DNA of 64,000 nt. Origin: Zopfochytrium polystomum. Its lineage: Eukaryota; Chytridiomycota; Chytridiomycetes; Chytridiales; Chytridiaceae. Both the position numbers and the translations under genes were made by a program. The DNA is taken from positions 1 to 64,000 of the forward strand of contig JAIVFJ010000047.1 of NCBI GenBank assembly GCA_025765615.1. The letters run 5' to 3'. Under the pieces are notes generated by a model. It did not search any database and was not told the origin of the DNA. It worked only from the letters and a program-made list of their open reading frames with translations. Positions 21,474 through 31,333 of the stretch are shown here, piece after piece; the first letter of the stretch is position 1, and the number at the start of each line of letters is the position of its first letter.

Positions 21474-22720
21474 TCAGAGGTAGGTTGTTGGAGAGGTTGG
21501 CGAGTTGACAGACGAGTAGACCAACGCAGTGGGCTCAACAGGTGAGGATCGCCAGTAGGTTGGCGAGTAGGTTGGCGAGTGGGTTGGCGAGGTTGGCGAG
21601 GTGCAACGCGAACTAGGAGAGTAAACCGGCGAATCGGGGGGGCAGTACGTAGGGGACATGGGGCGGTAGTTTGAGAAGGGCAACTCCGGCGGAAACGAGG
21701 CCACCCATTCTTCCAACTCTTGCAAGAATTGGGCACGGATTTGAGGGACCTCACCAACATCGACGATGGCAGTCTCCACGTTGTCGGATGCAGCGCCCGC
21801 GCCTGCGTCCGCGGAGCTTGGATCATGTTGTTGCTGTACTTCTTGTTCGTCCCCCTGCGAACGCCTTTCTTCTGTCCGCTCGCGCTCGCGCCACTGGTAC
21901 AGCACTGACAAGAGGCCCGCGTTGAGGGCAGCCTTTACAGTGCGAGACGAGTACTTCAGCGGAAGCCCAGAGTGGGACCACCAGGACGTCGCTTCTGTGA
22001 CCGTCCCTGTCGCCACCGCAGCCGCCGGCCAGGTTCCGCAGCCACCACGCCACAGTTTCCGTGTGTCCGTTCATGCTCGCGCGATCCAGCGCACGCGTTG
22101 AGCTGTCCAGCACGATCCCGCGCTCGCGCAGCCACCGAAGCGCGGCCACATGTCCCTCGGCGCTTGCATCGTCCATCGTCCACCTGCACAGTCCACTCAG
22201 CCTGCCGCGATCCAAGCGTCCCACCACCACTGCAGCACCGCAAGCTGCCCGTGCGTCGCCGCCTGCCTCATCGCTTGCTGCACGACGCAGCGGTCGCGGC
22301 CGTCAAGTGGCAGACCCGGGAAACGCCTGTCTCCATGGACTCTAGTCGCCACCACCGCTGCCGCCAGCCCCACGGCGATCTCTCCGCCGCCACCCTCGCC
22401 GGAAACATCATCGTCACCACCATTGTGAGCGTCAGTCCCCGATGCCCACCGCGCAAGCACCGCCACGTGCCCGCCCTCGCTCGCGACATACAGCGGCGGC
22501 CGTTGATCGAGGTGCGCCGGCGTGTTCCATCTCCGCCCCCAGCTCCCGCCGTCGCCGCCGGACGGATAAACTCCGCGTCCCCGCACCCAGTCGCAGCCAA
22601 CGTCCGCGAGGCAGGCAATCGCGTGTTTCAGCAGGGCTTCGAGCGCTCAGCGCGGTCGCGGGCGAGGCGAGCCTCGTTGACGTGGAGGGCTTATGGGGCG
22701 AAGGTGCATCCGATCGCGGG
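21474..22720 (-). pseudogene. Ankyrin-repeat protein with RNA-polymerase-CTD-like tail, frames broken
   Basis: Minus-strand pieces in order: ALLKHAIACLADVGCDW, PPLYVASEGGHVAVLARWAS, MRQAATHGQLAVLQWWWDAW, MDDASAEGHVAALRWLRERG, DRASMNGHTETVAWWLRN, then SSRTVKAALNAGLLSVLYQW, an E/Q-rich acidic segment, and a tail rich in SPTY/SP motifs (SPTYCPPDSPVYSPSS; SPTSPTHSPTYSPTYW). The repeats match the F-box/ankyrin style seen at 53-55 kb. One-base shifts are needed near 22660, 22215 and 22035. Stop at 21474. Either a recent pseudogene or a gene with assembly indels. Confidence 0.55.
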
Positions 22721-22759
22721 CATCGGTGAGGAAATCGAGGACGACGGCGACGACAAGGG

Positions 22760-23353
22760 GTGGCGCTGGAGACGAAGGCCCTGCACCCGCCATTATTTTT
22801 GTATTCGAAGACGACGTTTATTTGATTTCTTTCGCATGTCTTTCGTCCACGATCGATCGAACAATGCGAGGAACGAACTTTGCCCAGTGAAGACGGAGGG
22901 AGAGTAGGTATGCTCAACCGCACGTGGTGCGGAAAGAGGTGTTGCCTGGAGCGTCGGGGGGCGGAGGAGCGGCGCAAAGCGAAGTCGCTCGCGGGGACAA
23001 AGTTAGTCGACGATCGCGTCGTGGTTCGGACGGATAGAGTAGAGAGTCGACCCGCCGAAAACCACCGGTTAATGCCATTGCGACTGAGCCAAGCTAGTAT
23101 CGAAGGACCCTGTCAGAAGCAAGAGCGCCAATTACACTTCTCAATGTTCCCGACGCTTGCCGCCGCCGCCGCCGCTTCCCTCCTACAGTAAATACTTCAA
23201 TAGACCAAATTCCACTGAGTAGCCACAGAGGTTTGCACCTCCTTGTGAACGGATGTTCAGTTTCACAGACAAGAGCTACTGGTACGAAATACCCTAATCC
23301 TGTTGAAATTGACATCTATTCATCCATTTATAGTACTGCCCGCACACGGTGCA
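22760..23353. other. Intergenic
   Basis: No gene recognised; the right part is the 3' flank of the minus-strand Rho-like gene. Confidence 0.45.
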
Positions 23354-24270
23354 TTAAAAGAGATTGCACGAAGCATGGACTTGGTGAGGTTTGGAGTTGG
23401 CCACAAGTAGAAGATTTCGCATATCCTCTCGCTCGAATACTTTGTCAAGGACGTCACCGTATTTGGCTGAGCACTCTACGTAACGGAATGCGCCGATGTT
23501 TTTGGCCATTTCGAGTCCCTAATATTTCAAAAAGAGTCGACTCCGTTTAAGAGGGAGTGTGGAGCAGGTACAATACCTCTTCGAAAGTCACTGGATGCTT
23601 GTTTTCGCGTGCGAGCGCTTCTATCGTCGCTTGATCCTCTCTCAAGTCTTTTTTACATCCTACAAGGATCATAGGCGCTTCGGCAAAGTAGTGTTGAACC
23701 TCCCTCAACCACTTGTGTGTTGAACCAAGACGCCTCAGAGGTGCGCAAATCGATCAACACTGCACCAGCTCGTACCTGAAATTCAATGCGGGCTAGACTT
23801 GCCGGCGATGCGATCGAAAAGCAGAAGAGGAAGACATTCGTTGCAGGGTACGATAATGGGCGTGATTGGGATTTGGCAGAAGAGTCCCAAAGATAGAGAA
23901 GGACCTTCGAGCCATTCTCCAAACGGACGTCTGTGTCCAGCACGTCTGACACTGGGAGTGATACAAGATTTCCTCAGCGACAGACAAAAATCGAGGAGTA
24001 CGTCTCACCTTTCGGAACGAATTCCTGCCGAGTAGCGATAGAGTCATTAGAAAATCGGCGCAAAAATCCATGAACAGGGTCCCATAATTACCTCTGGGAA
24101 GCGTCCCGATGCGAATGAAATCAGGAGGGACGTCGTTCCGACTGCAAAGCGAGAATGAGAGGCCGAAATGAATTCAGAAGGCGAGGCTCACCGCCTGGAT
24201 CGCCGATGGCAACCAGCTTTTTGGGACCGATCAGCTTCGCTTTCTCGGCTCGCGTCGGACGACTTCGGCT
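23354..24270 (-). CDS. Rho-family-like GTPase with degenerate G motifs and CaaX end
   Basis: Six minus-strand exons join in phase: from about 24270 to 24192, then 24092-24141, 24009-24024 (16 nt), 23776-23951, 23577-23711 and 23354-23518, all with GT-AG borders. The product reads KLVAIGDPGVGTTSLLISFA (P-loop), FPEEFVPKV (switch I), WDSSAKSQSRPLSYPATNVF (switch II), WLREVQHYFAEAPMILVG, CKKDLR (G4) and YVECSAKYG (G5), ending in CNLF-stop, a CaaX box for geranylgeranylation. Normal Rho proteins have GKT/S, VPT and DTAGQ; here these are GTT, VPK and DSSAK. Only G4 and G5 remain, so GTP hydrolysis is doubtful. The start exon is not resolved. Confidence 0.75.
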
Positions 24271-24734
24271 TCTTTCACTTTTCGCGAATCGCAGAAAACC
24301 GGAGACGTATCAGCAACGTGAATGACGCGAGTTGGGGGGGAGGCAGTGGGCCTGAAAGTAGTCAACTTGGTCATTCGGTTGCAGACCAAGGCCTCACTTC
24401 TTCGATCGCGGCCAAGGCATCGTTGCGCGAGTAAGAAGACACAGCTGGTTCGGTTGCCCACCCAAAAAAACTGCTCAGACACCCCAAAGAGTTGGGCAAC
24501 GGCGTGTGTGGCCGACCGATCCCTCCGACGCCGATACTGGGAGCTCCGACGCTCCGGCAGGGGCGGCGTCGGAGCAGCTGTCCTATCATTTCTCCTTCAT
24601 CCGCTACCTTCAGCATCACACGAGAGGCCGTCTAATTGGGCGTTAGGAAGCGAGCGAGAGAGTCAGTCTGTTTGAGAGAGTGAGACGCAGGATCTTTGGT
24701 TTGTTGCTTTACTCTCTTTCTCCGCACCACACGA

Positions 24735-25022
24735 CTAGCCCTCTTCACAATTCATTCGTGCTGCCTGAAGAAATCCGTGATTTGCGCAGTTCGTACGAGC
24801 TTTCTTCTTGGCAGACTCACGGTCTGTGCTGTCGCATCCCATTTTTCTCTTCTTGCAATTGTCACATGCCTTGTTTGTTGGCTTGAATTTCAGGCTGGAC
24901 GAATCAAGAGCTCCCTCTGCTGATTGGAAAGGTATTTCCACGGGACTGAAGGATGTATGGGGAACACGTCGCAAGTTGTTGCTGAACGCTCCACGGTTGG
25001 TACTGGGGCCACTGGGCCACAA
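24735..25022 (-). CDS. Zn2Cys6-type zinc-cluster exon (partial)
   Basis: The minus strand encodes KFKPTNKACDNCKKRKMGCD, the CxxC-x6-C first half of the fungal binuclear zinc cluster that binds DNA in C6 transcription factors. A donor-like GTGAGT follows directly (about 24837), as if the second half (CxxC-x6-C) lay in another exon. I could not identify that exon. The frame has no ATG at its upper end, so upstream exons are also missing. It is evidence that the genome is fungal. Confidence 0.4.
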   Translation of the reverse strand: MWPSGPSTNRGAFSNNLRRVPHTSFSPVEIPFQSAEGALDSSSLKFKPTNKACDNCKKRKMGCDSTDRESAKKKARTNCANHGFLQAARMNCEEG

Positions 25023-25029
25023 AAAACGA

Positions 25030-26180
25030 ACGAGTAGAACACGTGGAAAAATTAATCAGTGATGTTCCACAACGGAAGCCACACCGAAAGTCAGTCACCT
25101 GGCAAAGAGAAGAGAAGAAAACTTGAACACATGTTCTGTGAACAGTTGAACTGCATCTTCTGGACTTGGCTTACCTTCAAGACTTTTGAACTTTGAGAGC
25201 GTCGAAGAAATATGAGCAATAAGTCATAAAGGATGCAAGCTATCGAACCTGCGGGAACGAGTGAGTGGTTCAGGAATCAATGAAGCCCTGCGAGTGTAAT
25301 CGACACGGTGTGCCCACCGTGTTTTACTATTGAATCATTCACCCGATCAAGACAACGCAACGTTAGGCCGGATGCGAACGATAGATGCGCAGCCAATATC
25401 AGGCGCGATCTCGCTTGGACTGGATAATGATAGCTGGCACAAACCAAGGAAACACTCAACGCGTCGGACGACAAAGTTGCGACCACACACGACAATTACA
25501 ATAGCAAAGAGTGCTCGTTCGGTCCGGCAACTTTTTTTTTTTTTTTTTTTGTGTGCCCGACACGCATCCTCGCCATGATCCAAGGATGTCATCGTGTTCC
25601 CAGATGCAGGACCGCCGGCCGCAAGGTGAAACACACAGTCTTCAACAGTGTACAGGAGTTGCCGCTAATGGCAAGCGCGCGTTGAGTACAAAGAGTCGAA
25701 AATTTTTGGCAGCTGAGGGCAAAAATTCTGCACTTTACGCCCTGCCTGTACCCCACTTTAGCTTTTTACGCGAGTTCAGAGATGAGTGCATATACGGAGA
25801 GATCACTCTTTGTCGGAAGCTTCCTCTTTTTTCGACGCCCCCGTCGGAGCGTCGGAGCCTATGTCGCGTCGGAGTCGGAGCACCGCCGACCGAAGGTCGG
25901 CGGCATCCCCAATGGCCCCCAATAGCCCACCCTGCTGCGTGGTGTGCGTCACTGAATTTGTCTGCTTCCGTTATTGTTGCTTCACCTATTTCAGCTCCCA
26001 TGAAAAACTGGGGGGCATCACCCCACCGCAACCCCGCAGCACAATCTCCCAGATCCATGGTCTCAAAAAAGGTACTGCAACAGAGATGCTGTCGACGTGT
26101 ACTACGACTATGGCTACTCGTCTGCGTTCGACACCCGTCGTGAGGCCTTGAGATCATATAATGAATAGATTGGGGAGTGG
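25030..26180. other. Intergenic, GC-mixed
   Basis: Contains a T20-type tract at about 25531-25550 and a minus-strand open frame of 140 codons (25735-26157) with no recognisable domain. Several imperfect gtcggag repeats at 25845-25905. Confidence 0.4.
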
Positions 26181-26185
26181 ACCGA

Positions 26186-26259
26186 GCTCTGTTAACTCAG
26201 TTGGTTAGAGTGTAGTGCTAATAACGCTAAAGTCACAGGTTCGATCCCTGTACAGAGCA
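26186..26259 (+). tRNA. tRNA-Ile(AAT)
   Basis: Acceptor GCTCTGT/ACAGAGC, D arm ACTC...GAGT, anticodon stem TAGTG/CGCTA with loop CTAATAA (AAT), T arm CACAGG-TTCGATC-CCTGT. No intron; a cctttaaag/ttgtttc tail follows. Confidence 0.95.
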
Positions 26260-26419
26260 TTTTCCTCCCCTTTAAAGTTGTTTCAAGGGGATCGACTCAA
26301 ACACTCAATGCTCAGAGCCATGGAGAGACGGCGCGTGTCAACCAAGCTGAGCCAAGCGAAGCGTATTTGCAACAGCGTCCCAGCAAACTTTGAGAAACGT
26401 CTCTCTTTGATCAATCGAA

Positions 26420-26690
26420 TGGTCGCCCAACAAGGCCCCACCAAGACCGCGATTACCTTCCTTTTTTCTTCCTGCCTGACGGCTTTGGTACGGCACAACC
26501 ACCGTGGCTCCTCCTTCTTGCCCGAACAAGAGGAGCCGGCGCGGCAAAAAAAAAGTCGCGGTCTCCGACTGCTGCGCGGAGCCGTTCTCGTTACACATGT
26601 CGCGGATTGTCTTTTTATCTAATTCTCGAAGGACGTTGGCGGAGAATCGCTTGCTTTCTTGGCTGTATCGGTGGGAAGAGAATAAATGAA
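26420..26690 (-). pseudogene. Degraded duplicate of the 3' exon of the 28.7 kb gene
   Basis: Nucleotide similarity to 28660-28950 is plain on the plus strand: blocks such as gaggagccggcgcggc, gcggtctccg and acatgtcgcggat are shared in the same order. The acceptor (CACCGATACAG then CCAAGAAAGCAAGCGAT on the minus strand) is kept, but the reading frame has stops and the glycine-rich tail is lost. Confidence 0.55.
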
Positions 26691-26744
26691 ACTTTTATTA
26701 ACCCCGTGTAGACGTTGAACAGGCCCGTCTTTGTCTCGCTGGGT

Positions 26745-26925
26745 TGGGTCGGATGCGTTCAAGGTCCGGAGGCGGACACGGGCAGCTTGACTTTTAGCTG
26801 GTCGATCAAGTGGCCAAAGACGGCTGCAGCGTTTTTGACTTCGCCCGAGATGGTGTAGGCGATGTGTCGCTTCTGGATAATCTTGATCCACGAGGAGGGA
26901 CGCGGATAGCCATGTCTCAGACAAG
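26745..26925 (-). other. Coding-like segment, family unknown
   Basis: In one minus frame the text PRPSSWIKIIQKRHIAYTIS, GEVKNAAAVFGHLIDQLKVK and LPVSASGP is protein-like, then hits a stop. It could be an exon of the adjacent damaged paralogue or an unrelated remnant. I do not recognise a family. Confidence 0.3.
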
Positions 26926-27312
26926 GGATTCCCTGACGTAGCCCGCCTTAACGTCGGCGACCAACCCCAGAAAGTGTCATCGGTATAGGGACCTTGCTAC
27001 CAGGCATCAGGACATCCGTTCCGGTTTCGAAACCGATGACGCTTTTGCGCCGGTAATGACGACGACTGTCGTCGCAGTGGTCGTCGTTGTCCCGATTGTC
27101 AGTATCGTGCCCCTAATGGTGGATGTCAAACCTCGCAATTCGGAGCCGGAACCAAGATATAGGATGCTTTCTCCCGCCAACCCGAAAGAGAAACGCTGGT
27201 GCGGAACGGAAAAGAAGTAGGACGTTGGCTGACAGCGAGGCCCTTCGCCCTTGATGTGTTTTGGCCCATCAAACAGAACTACAACTGCCGGGAAAAAGGA
27301 AGTACCATGCCT

Positions 27313-27383
27313 CGCCCCTACGACGATTTGAACGCCGATCTTCACCGCTATATGTGATGTCATGACCATTAGACTACAGGGGC
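27313..27383 (-). pseudogene. tRNA-like locus 1, anticodon arm abnormal
   Basis: The minus strand has acceptor GCCCCTG/TAGGGGC, a D arm (GTC...GAC) and T arm CGGCG-TTCAAAT-CGTCG. The anticodon arm (TCACATATAGCGGTGA) gives no normal 7-base loop on a 5-bp stem. It shares nearly all of the D-to-acceptor sequence with 31028-31111. A tRNA-derived element or pseudogene is likely. Confidence 0.55.
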
Positions 27384-27695
27384 CTTGAATATTATTTTGA
27401 GGGGGGGCACACAGCACCAGCAATTAACATGACTGGAAGAGGAACGAAACTGTGCCACCAAAATTAAAAACCAGCAGATGGAACATTGAGAGCTTGGGAA
27501 ATAGGTGGCCAATCAATACCCAAGAAACGCTGGTCTGTGGGGACGACATCCACCTTAAGCACCGCAAGGCGGCGAAATTTGAAATCGATGACTCGCGAGG
27601 AACAGCTGGCAATTTCAGAAAAGACGTTTGTTCTTGTACCAATAAATATATGTCTATGTGGGTTGATCCCAATGCATGGCAAAGCATGGGTCGAT

Positions 27696-28300
27696 TCACC
27701 AGGCTCGGCCAGCTCGAGCGACTTTTGCAAGATGGTCTTGCTCGCGGGGTACCACTTGTCTGCGGTTGGCTCGGTCGGGTGCTATATCCAGATGCCTTGC
27801 CAAAGCGTCGGGCAGAAATCCGTGTCCGGTGCCTCCGACGTGTCCGTACCGCGCCTCCGTCCAGTCAAGAATGATCTCCTCCCCCGTCGTCCATCCGAAG
27901 ATACACCCAAGCATGGCGGGACGGGTCACGGTTCAGGACCAGCCGCGATGCCGGCTTCTTGGCCCTGCCGCCGCCGCTGCCGCCGCGGAGACTCCCAGCG
28001 GCCTTGGCGACTTCCGGCGGGGTGTCGATGCGCGGAAACCCCTCCGAGTCCGGCTTTTTCACACAGCGCGCGAGAGTCGTGGAAGAGCCGGCGAGTTGGG
28101 ATCAAGGTACCGACAGCGACGCCGTTGTCGACAATGTGGGCCATGGACCGTCAGGGCGGGGCGTCCGATTTCCAAAACAGCGTCGCCGGCACCGCTGGTG
28201 CGGTACGCGGTGGCGATGTGGTGGATGAGTAGGCAGACGCGGCGACGACGGCGGGTCTGCCTACTCCATCCATTGGAAGCGAACGGCCCGTGTTGCCGTC
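27696..28300 (-). pseudogene. Broken gene, family uncertain
   Basis: Minus-strand segments in changing frames read LIHHIATAYRTSGAGDAVLE, HIVDNGVAVGTLIPTRRLFH, PPEVAKAAGSLRG and CIFGWTTGEEIILDWTEARY. They look like parts of one protein but need several 1-base shifts. The HHIxTAY...GAxDxxLE stretch vaguely resembles questin-oxidase-like proteins; I would not name it on that. The long plus-strand frame over the same DNA is Arg/Pro-rich and looks like an antisense shadow. Confidence 0.35.
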
Positions 28301-28712
28301 CGACCGTTCGTGGCGGCGATCGTGTGCACCAGGTGGTGCATAGGCGAGGGTCAGGAGGACTTGTGCCTTTGCCAGTCCGCTTGCTGGCCGGCGAGGTAGA
28401 TGCAGGCGACAAGAATACATTTGGAGCAGGGCTTCAGCGAACGGTGCTTTCCATGATGACCGACCATGAGGAGCGCGAACGTGAAGGGAAGAGATTGATT
28501 GTGGGGAGGGCGAGGGCAGCTTTTAAACGCACACGACCACAGTCGGGCGGACACATCGGACTCGGTCGGACAAGCGGACAGCTCAATTTAACAAAACTGA
28601 GCCACGTAAACAAAGGGTATTTCCACTCCGCCGCATCACAGCCCAGTAAAACTTTGAGAAGCTTTCATCGGCGCCCCAACGAGACGCCACCAAGCGCTTT
28701 TACGGACCGCAA

Positions 28713-29855
28713 TTACGCGGGCTTCTTCTTCCCGCCTGATGGCCCCGCCCCAGCACCAGCACTCGTGCCTCCTCCTCCGCTTGCGCTCTTTGCGGAGCAA
28801 GAGGAGCCGGCGCGGCGGTACAAGCCGCGGTCTCCGGCTGCTGCGCGGAACTTGAAGCCGTAATCTTTGCACATGTCGCGGATAGTATTTCGGTCGATAT
28901 CTCGAAGGGACTTGCGTGTCTCGGCGGAAATATCGCTTGGCTTCTTGGCTGGGGGGGGGGGTGGAAATGGAAGCATTAAGACGCTTTCACGAGGGAAGAT
29001 GTTGTGAAGGCGGCGACGGGCGCAGCACTGCCAGTCTGACCTTGTCCCCAATCGACCAGCGTATACTTTTGCTGACCCTATTTTTAATCAATTATCAGTC
29101 AACGCCGTGAACGTCGCGTCTTTTCAATCCAAACAGCGCCCCTTCCTACCAGCAAATTCTTCGAAACTCGAATGTTCCGGCCGTGGACGTCATCGTGGAT
29201 GTAACCCGTTTTCTCCTGCTGCTTCTCGATCTGCTTGATGATCTTGTCGCTGCTCGGTTTCGGCCCGAACCGACTCGGTTTGTCCTTTTGTGACTGGAGG
29301 TAGTCGCGTAGGTCTTGCCTGCCGACTTTTTTCTGGATCATCGAGTTTTGGTCGTGGGCGATCAGTTGGCCGGCTGAAGATTAAAAGAATGCAGTGATCA
29401 AACCCAGTGGATCAGCCCATCATTCGTACGACACGCACAATAGGAAAGTTACCTTTCTTCGTTGCATCCACTTCGTTCGGCGAGAACTTTGTGGTCCCAG
29501 GACGCGGTTCCTTGTAAATGACAGACTTGCCCATTTTGTCTTTTGCGTTGTGAACGTTGGGGAACGGGTCGATGTTGTCCCCTAGCTAGAAGAAGCAGCG
29601 TTGTCAACGACAAAGACAAGAGGGGTGGGTGGGGGAGCGAACTCTCACGGTGACTTTCTTGCCCGCGACCGACACAGTGTCGCCCTTTGCGGGCCTCTTG
29701 GTGCGCGGCGGCGGCGCAGCTCCGGTCGGCGCGGCGAGGATGATGAGGGCGAGAAGGAGAGCGAGGAGCAAGAAGCATGCTGAACGATCACATCTGCCGA
29801 GTCGGCCCCGGCCACAGCGGCGGCGATGGACTGGAGGTGGTGGTGGGCGGCGCAT
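28713..29855 (-). CDS. Putative secreted protein with Gly/Lys-rich tail, four exons
   Basis: Exons on the minus strand are 29649-29855, 29453-29587, 29150-29373 and 28713-28948; the first three join with matching phases, the last join needs an acceptor one codon inside (CCAAG). Exon 1 has a strong hydrophobic segment (SACFLLLALLLALIILAAPT, then GAAPPP), a signal peptide or anchor. Exon 2 reads LGDNIDPFPNVHNAKDKMGK; exon 3 IAHDQNSMIQKKVGRQDLRD and FGPKPSSDKIIKQIEKQQEK; exon 4 ETRKSLRDIDRNTIRDMCKD, GLYRRAGSSC, ending GPSGGKKKPA. The start is uncertain: ATG 29855 leaves a long basic N-terminus, while ATG 29778 is one frame off. Related loci: 15036-15459 and the relic at 26420. Function unknown. 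Confidence 0.65.
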
Positions 29856-29859
29856 CAAG

Positions 29860-30536
29860 GAGCTTATTATTAATACTCGGCGAATCGTTTTTTGTTTTAG
29901 GCTGAGCCAGGCGAAGCCAGCAAGGCCGCTTCCCAATTCGGGGGGTGCGACTGACTGTGTGTCTTTTTCCGAAATCCTTGGCACGGCCGGGCTCAAGGAA
30001 ACATTTCCTGTCTGTTTTGCGTTTTTGCTTATTGTCTCTTTATCTCTTTATTGGGAAAGTCAAATCGCTCAACGAGGGTTTGCCAGTTTCCGGTTAAACA
30101 GGAACACCGATTGCCCGTTGAGAAGAACCCGCTGGATGGAGGATAGCAGATGCGCTTTATCCGCCCACAGAGCAATGAACCGCGACCGAGATGCTCTCCC
30201 ACACGCCGTGCAAGAATGCAGCCATTCTAACCTCAGGTCACAAGCAGTGGCGAGAAAGGAGAAGGCCTGCAACGACCCTCCCTCCATCCACTCGCCTTCC
30301 CCGACGCATCATCGATTGCTTTCGTTTTGTCGTCTGCCTTCGTTGGGGACGAGCGTTACATACCGAGGGTGGGGTCCGGGGCAGGAGGAGGAGGGGCGTG
30401 CTTCGGGTGTCATAGATCTATGACGATTAAGAATGATTAGTGGCTATTTAATAATGGCGGGATGGACAAAAGTGGCAAAATAGGGAAGGCGGCAGTGAAG
30501 GCTTAGGAGAGAGACGAAAGGAAAAAACAAAAAACA
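29860..30536. other. Intergenic
   Basis: Upstream region of the minus-strand secreted gene and of the plus-strand hydrolase fragment. Open frames here lack domain signals. Confidence 0.4.
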
Positions 30537-30865
30537 ATGCGAGAAGTCCCAGCTCCTACCATCGATACAAGGGCGAACGTGGCGGTGCCAAAGAACCTGC
30601 TGGCGGCGACGGGGCCCGGGCTGATGTGTCTGGCGGAGAAGAAGGTGAAGCGGTCGGGGTACATTGCGACGGACCAGGCGGAGGAGGCGTTTCAGGTCTT
30701 TGCGTCGCGGCCGAACACCGACGCTGTACCAAAAGTTCAGCTCAAGTGGTTTAAGGGAACGGCGCACGGCTTTGCGGTGCGGAAGACGATCCCGTCGTGA
30801 GGACGGCCCGGGACGATGCGCTTGCGTCGATGCTTGATTTTTCACCGAAACGTTTCGAGAAGTAG
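30537..30865 (+). pseudogene. Dienelactone hydrolase C-terminal fragment, frameshifted
   Basis: The frame encodes GPGLMCLAEKK, TDQAEEAFQVFASRP and KVQLKWFKGTAHGFAVR, which fits the C-terminal part of dienelactone-hydrolase-like alpha/beta hydrolases, where the HGF motif holds the catalytic His. The normal C-terminus continues one frame over as AEDDPVVRTARDDALASMLD and ends FEK-stop at 30865. One base is missing at about 30783. The N-terminal half with the catalytic Cys is absent. Confidence 0.5.
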
Positions 30866-31027
30866 GAACTCTTCCTCCTGCCCCTGAAGTTCTTGGAGAC
30901 CAGCCCTAAAAAAGTAGAAGAAAAGGCTCAATTGGAACGTGAATGAAATTCTTTCGTGGACAAATGACAAGTAAGCGAACGACAGCTGGCCCAACCCAAA
31001 AAAACACGAAAGAGAGGAGGCTAAGTT

Positions 31028-31111
31028 CGCCCCTACGACGATTTGAACGCCGATCTTCACCGAGATTTGTTTGTTTGAGTGGTGATGTCCTAGCCATTGG
31101 ACGACAGGGGC
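31028..31111 (-). pseudogene. tRNA-like locus 2, long anticodon loop
   Basis: Same acceptor, D arm (TCGTCC...GGAC) and T arm as 27313-27383, with a good anticodon stem TCACC/GGTGA enclosing a 19-base loop. If a 12-base intron is removed at the usual place the loop would be ACTCAAC, with anticodon TCA and no U33, which is not a normal tRNA. Either a tRNA-derived element or a very unusual intron-bearing tRNA. Confidence 0.5.
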
Positions 31112-31333
31112 TTGGAGGCACTTGTACTTTCGTTCAAATAGGTAAAGACTTTGCTCAGGAAAAAATCGAAAAAACTTTGCCGAAAGGCTCTCTTTCTCGA
31201 TCGAAAAAGAAAGAAAAAATGTATTGGATATATTATCCGATATGCACGATACAACAACTAAAACCAATCAAACCTGTCAACCCCACCTCTGCACCCACAC
31301 CCAAAGACCCATCCAGCCCCTCCCCGCGCGCGC

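Noticed and set aside
27676..28863. 395-codon plus-strand open frame
   Set aside because: Arg/Pro/Ala-rich composition with no domain; it opposes better minus-strand coding text, including the 3' exon of the secreted gene.
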